Position numbers and translations under genes: made by a program. Source: Desulfobacteraceae bacterium UBA5616 (GTDB taxonomy: Bacteria; Desulfobacterota; Desulfobacteria; Desulfobacterales; UBA5616). From it: a stretch of DNA of 64,000 nucleotides. This document shows, piece after piece, positions 59,253 through 64,000 of the stretch (position 1 is its first letter; each line of letters begins with the position of its first letter). The stretch spans positions 1 to 64,000 of the forward strand of contig DIKO01000025.1 of NCBI GenBank assembly GCA_002423615.1. The letters are read 5' to 3'. The notes beneath the pieces were generated by a model. It saw nothing but the letters and a program-made list of their open reading frames with translations, did no database searches and was not told the DNA's origin.

Positions 59253-60047
59253 CTAATTTCCCTTAAAGTCAGGGTCCCTTTTTTCAAGGAAGGCCGTAAC
59301 CCCTTCCCTGAAATCCTCGGTCTGATGGGTGAGCGCCAACTGGTCCATATCCATGTGCATGAGGGCCTGGTCCAGTGCCGAGGATATGGCATTGACGCTT
59401 CGCTTGATCATCTGGGCCGGGATAGGGGGCATGGCGGCATACTGTTCGGCCATGGTCATGGCCTGGTCAATGAGTTTTTCCTTTGGCGCGATTTCATCCA
59501 GGAATCCCCATTCCAGGAGAGTTTTCGCGAATTCCCGCCGGGCTAAGATGGCAAGCCGTTTGGCACGGGAAGGTCCCACCAGGTGAACGCAGAGGGGAAG
59601 GGAAACCCAGCTTAAACTCATGCCGAGTCGGCATTCCGGGTATCCCACGAAACAGTCCTCGGCCCCGATGCGAAAATCCAGGGCGGACACGATGCAGGCT
59701 CCGCCGCCCATGGCCCCGCCGTTAACGGCGGCAATGGTGATCTGGTCGATATCCAGGACCTTCTTCAGCATCCGGGGGCCGATCCGGGATTGCCGGAGCC
59801 TTTCCAGCAGTGGGGCGTTTTCACCGCTTCTTCGGGCCGGGTCGGCAAGATCCACGCCGGCGCTGAAGTGTTTACCCGCACCGGTGAAGATCACCACCCG
59901 GGTGCGGGTGTCTTTTTTCAGGTCTTCGGTGAGTTTTTCAATTTCCCCCATGAAGTCCACGGACAGCGCGTTGAGTTTTTCGGGGCGGTTCAGTGTCACA
60001 ACAGCGATATTTCCCTTTTGTTCAAACGTCATGAATTGGTAGGGCAT
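59253..60047 (-). CDS. Enoyl-CoA hydratase/isomerase
   Basis: A 264-residue crotonase. The oxyanion motif GKHFSAGVDLADP and the NGGAMGGGACIVSALD motif are intact. The active-site region reads VGYPECRLGMSLSWVSLP: Glu is present at the first catalytic place (PEC), while the second Glu region is SLSW, so it may be a hydratase variant or an isomerase. AAAGGAGATCAC precedes the ATG. It is divergent from an ADP-forming acyl-CoA synthetase-like gene, which suggests acyl-CoA metabolism. Substrate unknown. Confidence 0.9.
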   Translation of the reverse strand: MPYQFMTFEQKGNIAVVTLNRPEKLNALSVDFMGEIEKLTEDLKKDTRTRVVIFTGAGKHFSAGVDLADPARRSGENAPLLERLRQSRIGPRMLKKVLDIDQITIAAVNGGAMGGGACIVSALDFRIGAEDCFVGYPECRLGMSLSWVSLPLCVHLVGPSRAKRLAILARREFAKTLLEWGFLDEIAPKEKLIDQAMTMAEQYAAMPPIPAQMIKRSVNAISSALDQALMHMDMDQLALTHQTEDFREGVTAFLEKRDPDFKGN

Positions 60048-60112
60048 AAGTGATCTCCTTTTTTTAAGAGCCTGTCAAAACCAGAAAAAGACGGATGAAA
60101 AAGAAAAATGGT

Positions 60113-60141
60113 TTGACCTTGCAGGGTCCTGTGAGTATATA
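60113..60141 (+). promoter_or_regulatory. Candidate sigma-70 promoter of the CoA-synthetase-like gene
   Basis: TTGACC, a 17-base spacer and TATATA form a good promoter. The spacer region includes the inverted repeat GACC-N6-GGTC (60115-60128), a possible operator. The start point would be near 60148. Confidence 0.52.
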
Positions 60142-60214
60142 AGTCAGGTCGATTCGATTACTCAACCCATATCTGAGGGCTCTTTCCCTTCACCATGTCC
60201 AGAGAAAAGGAAAA

Positions 60215-61630
60215 ATGAATAAAATGACCGGATCCGAACATTTCCTGGAAAAATTCGTCTCACCCGAAAGCGTCGCCGTTGTCGGGGCATCCAACAACCC
60301 GGCCCGGATCAACTATCATCTTGTCGGGAATCTCATCAACCTGGGTTTTCCAGGAAGAATTTATCCGGTGAATCCAAATGAAAAGGAGATTCTGGGGTTA
60401 AAATCCTACGCCGCCGTTTCGGACATCGAAGAAGTGGTGGACCTTGCCGTCATCGGTGTGTCCGCTGCCCAGACGCCCAAGGTGCTGGAGGAGTGCGCCC
60501 GAAAAGGCATCAAGCGGGTGACCCTGATCGCGGGTGGCTTCTCGGAGATCGGCGCCAAGGGAAAAGAGATTCAAAACCACTTGGCCGATCTTCTGAAGGA
60601 ATTCCACATGCGGGCCATCGGCCCCAATGCTTTAAGTCCCATCAATGTCCACGGCAAATTCGCCGTGAGCTTTCATGAACTTAAGACCATCACCCCCGGC
60701 AACCTGTCCCTGATTTTCCAGTCCGGCCTGTATGAACCGGCCTTTACCTGGATGTTGACGGATTACAATTTGTGTTTCAGCAAATTGATCGATCTGGGCA
60801 ATAAGATGGACATTACGGAGGTGGATGCACTGAATTATCTTATCGACGATCCTCAGACAAAAGTCATCGCCATTCACACGGAAAGCATCTCGGGGGACGG
60901 AAGGGAGTTTTTCAACGCACTTCGAAAGGCCAGGGCAAAGAACAAACGGGTGGTGGTGATTAAAACCGGAAGAACCCAGGCCGGTGCGAAGGCCGCCGCT
61001 TCCCACACCGGGTCCATGGTAAGGGGGAGTGATCTCATTTTTGACGCGGCCCTGAAACAGGCAGGCGCCCTGCGGGTGGACACCATCGACACGTTTTTCG
61101 ACATCGCAAGGGCCCTGGACCGGTTCGGGGACATTGTTCCCGGGAACAACCGGATTTCCATCGCCGTATTTCCCGGCGGTCTGGGCGTCATGGTAACGGA
61201 TCTCTGCGAACGTTCGGGCCTGGCCATGGCCGTTATCGGAAAGGATTCGGTGGAACGGCTGAAAAAAATCAAAATGCAGTGGGATATGGCATCCAACCCC
61301 TGGGATCTGGGTGTCACCACCCAATTCAACGACCCCATAACCGTCTACAGCACGTGGGTGGACGCCATGGTCCATGACCCCGATGTGGATATGCTGGCCT
61401 TTCAGGTTCACGACAGAATGCTGCTTCTCGGAGAAGATTTCTTCAGGATCTTTTTAAGGGCCAGAGAAGCGGGTAAACCCACGGCCATCTGGATGCAGGG
61501 CAAACTTCCCGGTACCCATGGCCTCCTGAAATGGCTGGAGGCCAAAAACGTCCCGGTCTTTCCTTCGCCGGAAAAAGCAATTCAGTCACTGGTGGCCCTT
61601 TACAGGGTGACTCGGCCCGTAAAAGGGTAG
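60215..61630 (+). CDS. ADP-forming acyl-CoA synthetase alpha-subunit-like protein, no beta subunit
   Basis: A 471-residue protein with the CoA-binding Rossmann domain (SVAVVGASNNPARIN), a succinyl-CoA-synthetase-like domain (IGPNALSPIN) and a ligase-CoA domain with the phosphohistidine site ASHTGSMVRGSD. This is the alpha part of acetate-CoA ligase (ADP-forming); the ATP-grasp beta part is not fused and is not next to it. The usual Cys in GPNC is Ala. It may pair with a beta subunit elsewhere or act as a CoA-ester-binding regulator. AAAAGGAAAA precedes the ATG. Confidence 0.87.
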   Translation: MNKMTGSEHFLEKFVSPESVAVVGASNNPARINYHLVGNLINLGFPGRIYPVNPNEKEILGLKSYAAVSDIEEVVDLAVIGVSAAQTPKVLEECARKGIKRVTLIAGGFSEIGAKGKEIQNHLADLLKEFHMRAIGPNALSPINVHGKFAVSFHELKTITPGNLSLIFQSGLYEPAFTWMLTDYNLCFSKLIDLGNKMDITEVDALNYLIDDPQTKVIAIHTESISGDGREFFNALRKARAKNKRVVVIKTGRTQAGAKAAASHTGSMVRGSDLIFDAALKQAGALRVDTIDTFFDIARALDRFGDIVPGNNRISIAVFPGGLGVMVTDLCERSGLAMAVIGKDSVERLKKIKMQWDMASNPWDLGVTTQFNDPITVYSTWVDAMVHDPDVDMLAFQVHDRMLLLGEDFFRIFLRAREAGKPTAIWMQGKLPGTHGLLKWLEAKNVPVFPSPEKAIQSLVALYRVTRPVKG

Positions 61631-61770
61631 TTCACCTCCCGGAGAACCATGGGCGGAAATTGATGAACGCTTAAAAAAAAAATCATCGTCCTGCGACCTA
61701 AAGGCCATGGGCCTGACAAGATCAAAGTTGAACCATGAGCAGGATGCGGAGCCTCCATATCATTTGGAAC

Positions 61771-62931
61771 CTACTGCATTTGCGGCCAATTGTTCGGTTT
61801 AAGGTGAAGAAGAAAATCCTCGACCGGCCAACAGGCAATTCCATCGATCTGCCGTTTCTCCGTTCCCCTGTATAACAACATCCCACCGGCTTCCGGATAA
61901 TCGGTCAGGAACGCTTTAAGGGATTTCAAGCTTTTGGGGTGAATTTGTCTGGAGTTCTTCACTTCGATAGCCCAAAAATAATTCTCTCCATACAGAATGA
62001 AATCTACCTCGGACCCTCCCCTGGTTTTCCAGAAGAAGCAGTCGACCGGGCCGTCCGAATAATCGCACCATGCTTTCAAGTGTTGTAAAACCAGGCCTTC
62101 CAGGGCTATCCCGCCGATCTCATCCGGGCTGTCAAGTGGTCCTTTAGGGCGCAAATGATGGTAAACTCCTGCATCAAACAAAAAAAACTTGGGCTGAACG
62201 GTCATTTCTCGTCTTGCCCGTTTCAAAAAAACGGGAAGCTTGTACCCGATCAACAGGTCCTCGATAATTGAGAGATAATTCTCCACGACCTTTCTTGAGA
62301 CCTGACATTCCCTGGCGATATGATTCAGGTTTAAAATACTGCCGTGAGAAAAACTTATCGCCTCGAGAAAGCGGGCAAAAGAGCCGACATTTCTGACAAG
62401 CCCCTCTTCTTTAACCTCTTCCTTCAAGTAAAGCGCGATATAGGTCGCCAGTGTCTTGTCGGGCTCGTTTGCCGATACGATTAACGGAATGAGGCCGGTT
62501 CGGAGCGCTGTTTCAAGAGAAAAATCAGGTCCCAGTTCAGCCGCCATAAAAGGATGGAAATGAGTCAGGATGGCTCGGCCCGCCAGCAGGTTCACGCCCC
62601 CGCGCCGCAATTTTCGGGCGCTGGAACCGCTGAGAATAAATTGATTTGTCTTATCTTCCGCGATCAGACTGTGGATGCTGTCAAGGAGTTTAGGGGCTTT
62701 TTGGACCTCGTCGATAATGAAGTGTTTTGTGTGCGGGTTTGCCGTGACGACTTCTTTGATCCTCTCGGGATGCCCGATATAATCTCTGTATGCCCGGTCG
62801 TCCAACAAGTCCACCCGGTAGGCATCCGGGAAAGTATTTCTGAGCCAGGTTGATTTTCCCGTTCCTCGTGGTCCGAAAATAATAAAGCTGTCCTTCGGCG
62901 GTTTAAAAAATCTTTCCGTGAATATTTCCAT
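61771..62931 (-). CDS. AAA ATPase with C-terminal DUF4143 domain
   Basis: A 386-residue protein: Walker A GPRGTGKST near residue 21, Walker B FIIDEVQKAP, sensor LSGSSARKLRRGG, a winged-helix linker and the DUF4143 restriction-endonuclease-like domain (DFILYGENYFWAIEVKNSR, with the D-x14-E-V-K pattern). The family is scattered by horizontal transfer and has no firm role; links to defence or toxin-antitoxin functions have been suggested. It stands alone and unlinked to its neighbours. Confidence 0.9.
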   Translation of the reverse strand: MEIFTERFFKPPKDSFIIFGPRGTGKSTWLRNTFPDAYRVDLLDDRAYRDYIGHPERIKEVVTANPHTKHFIIDEVQKAPKLLDSIHSLIAEDKTNQFILSGSSARKLRRGGVNLLAGRAILTHFHPFMAAELGPDFSLETALRTGLIPLIVSANEPDKTLATYIALYLKEEVKEEGLVRNVGSFARFLEAISFSHGSILNLNHIARECQVSRKVVENYLSIIEDLLIGYKLPVFLKRARREMTVQPKFFLFDAGVYHHLRPKGPLDSPDEIGGIALEGLVLQHLKAWCDYSDGPVDCFFWKTRGGSEVDFILYGENYFWAIEVKNSRQIHPKSLKSLKAFLTDYPEAGGMLLYRGTEKRQIDGIACWPVEDFLLHLKPNNWPQMQ

Positions 62932-62964
62932 GGTTTCCCCTTAGATAACTGCAAAATTTCCCTG

Positions 62965-63175
62965 TCAGGTTAAAAATGAGACCCATAATTGCCCTTTTGG
63001 GTAAAAAATGCAACATAAATATAAGGAGTCGCCGGTCACCTTCCTGGGGTGCGGAACATCGTGGCGATCGACCGGATTTTGGAACACGATGGTGTGAAAG
63101 TATTCCCGGTGGGTTTTGAATCTCAAGAAGCGGGGGAGGCCGGCGACCTCGGGTAAGCCGCCGGAAAGAATCAGA
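62965..63175 (-). other. Unassigned open frame without start codon, possible remnant
   Basis: In the gap between the DUF4143 ATPase and purF one minus-strand frame stays open for about 70 codons and ends at a TGA at 62967-62965. It has no ATG and no ribosome-binding site. Its reading (RFKTHREYFHTIVFQNPVDR near 63120-63060) has an even, protein-like composition. It may be the tail of a degraded gene or a dispersed repeat. I cannot name it. Confidence 0.3.
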
Positions 63176-64000
63176 AATAGCTCGACCCGTCCCAGCAGTG
63201 GGTGCAGAGTTTTTCCTTGGGAAGGCCGATGGCGGCAACCAGGTCGTCCAGCTTCTGGAATTTCAAGGTGGTCAGCTTTAACTCACGCCGGATAAGGTCC
63301 GCCATGGCCAGGTTACGATCCGTCCCATGCCGGGCGTATTCCTCCAGGAAAATATCCTCTTTTCCTTCGAGCTCCTTTATGGCCTTTCTGCCGGCCAGAT
63401 CCAGAGAGGACTGGGACGTGGAAAAATTGAGGAATTCACAGGGGTAAATCAGGGTGGGGCAGGCGGGTCTCATGTGAATTTCCTTTGCCCCGCGTTGAAA
63501 AAGGGACTCGATGTTTTCCTTGAGCTGGGTTCCCCGGACAATGGAATCTTCGCAGAAAAGGATTCTTTGATCCTGGATAAGGGCTTTGACGGGGATTAGT
63601 TTCATACGGGCCACGAGGTCCCGGACGGACTGATTCTGGGGCATGAAACTTCGGGGCCAGGTGGGGGTGTATTTGACATAAGGACGCCGGTAGGGAATTT
63701 TTTTCTCATTGGCATACCCGATGGCGTGACCGATGCCGGAATCGGGAATTCCGGCGACAAAGTCGACGTTCACGTCGTCATTCTGCGCCAGGGCACTTCC
63801 GCACCGGTAACGGACCTCTTCCACGTTGATGCCTTCATAACTGGTGGCCGGGTATCCGTAATACACCCAGAGAAATGAGCAGATCTGCATGCGCGCGCCG
63901 GGTTTTTGAACCTGTTCACACCCATCCGGCGTCATGAAGACGATTTCTCCGGGACCCAGGTATTTCTCGGTTTCGAATCCCAGGTTGGGAAAGGCGCAGG
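63171..64000 (-). CDS. purF: Amidophosphoribosyltransferase-like protein, C-terminal part (5' end outside window)
   Basis: The frame is open to the window edge and shows the last 275 residues. The PRPP-binding motif reads ILFCEDSIVRGTQLKEN, and the RRPYVKYTPTWPRSFMPQNQ stretch is the flexible loop region. CAFPNLGFETEKYLGPGE at the left edge matches PurF, in which the phosphoribosyltransferase follows a glutaminase domain. Cys in CTHCWDG at the end may be an iron-sulfur ligand. It makes phosphoribosylamine, the first step of purine synthesis. A paralogous PurF-like protein cannot be excluded because the glutaminase half is not visible. Confidence 0.87.
   Translation of the reverse strand, partial: CAFPNLGFETEKYLGPGEIVFMTPDGCEQVQKPGARMQICSFLWVYYGYPATSYEGINVEEVRYRCGSALAQNDDVNVDFVAGIPDSGIGHAIGYANEKKIPYRRPYVKYTPTWPRSFMPQNQSVRDLVARMKLIPVKALIQDQRILFCEDSIVRGTQLKENIESLFQRGAKEIHMRPACPTLIYPCEFLNFSTSQSSLDLAGRKAIKELEGKEDIFLEEYARHGTDRNLAMADLIRRELKLTTLKFQKLDDLVAAIGLPKEKLCTHCWDGSSYF

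Overview
The window is a piece of a Desulfobacterota (former Deltaproteobacteria) chromosome, most likely from a sulfate reducer of the Desulfobacteraceae/Desulfosarcina type. The main reasons are a complete quinone-reductase (Qrc) operon, a Sec-type glycine-reductase-like selenoprotein, lysine synthesis through DapL, CCG-domain iron-sulfur oxidoreductases, a sigma-54 activator, and a long cluster of acyl-CoA genes. Lineage and lifestyle are inferred from gene content only. No rRNA, tRNA, CRISPR array or insertion sequence was found.

Layout. 1-2333: end of leuC, leuD, then trmJ and ndk on the minus strand. 2334-18966: a CoA-ester region with hbd, meaB, a PAS/sigma-54 activator, a MeaA/ethylmalonyl-CoA-mutase-type B12 mutase behind a good -24/-12 promoter, an HMG-CoA-synthase-like protein fused to a zinc-ribbon/OB domain, an SCP-x-type thiolase, a PaaG-like hydratase/isomerase, a cupin, two complementary acyl-CoA dehydrogenases, an internally deleted hydratase, a PAP2 protein and, on the other strand, a 3-hydroxyacyl-CoA dehydrogenase of the MFE-2 type. 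19476-24197: PpiD-like chaperone, small zinc-ribbon membrane protein, UvrD-type helicase, histone-H1-like DNA-binding protein. 24423-32159: M16 peptidase and a four-gene Gld-like ABC transporter operon.

32461-40262: cytochrome c maturation (ResB, CcsA) followed by qrcABCD and a 52-residue membrane protein directly after qrcD. 40365-44113: murA and comEC. 44162-49361: PEBP-like protein, then a minus-strand amidohydrolase / CCG / FAD-linked oxidase / CCG operon. 49672-51411: a cysteine-rich ferredoxin protein facing a selenoprotein that is split by an in-frame UGA. 51770-55730: hisS, aspS, an SDR. 55732-59125: a tightly overlapping Lrp-DapL-LysA-NifU-like operon. 59253-64000: enoyl-CoA hydratase, an ADP-forming acyl-CoA synthetase alpha-like protein, a DUF4143 ATPase and the C-terminal part of PurF.

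How they work together. The 8.4-15.3 kb genes have the parts of one beta-oxidation round for a bulky or branched acyl-CoA (paired dehydrogenases, hydratase/isomerase, dehydrogenase, thiolase with OB partner), like the Bbs/Nms and cholesterol igr modules. The B12 mutase, its G-protein MeaB and the sigma-54 regulator suggest a regulated pathway with a carbon-skeleton rearrangement; its substrate cannot be told from sequence. Electrons from periplasmic hydrogen or formate oxidation would enter the menaquinone pool through Qrc, whose hemes depend on the adjacent ResB/CcsA.
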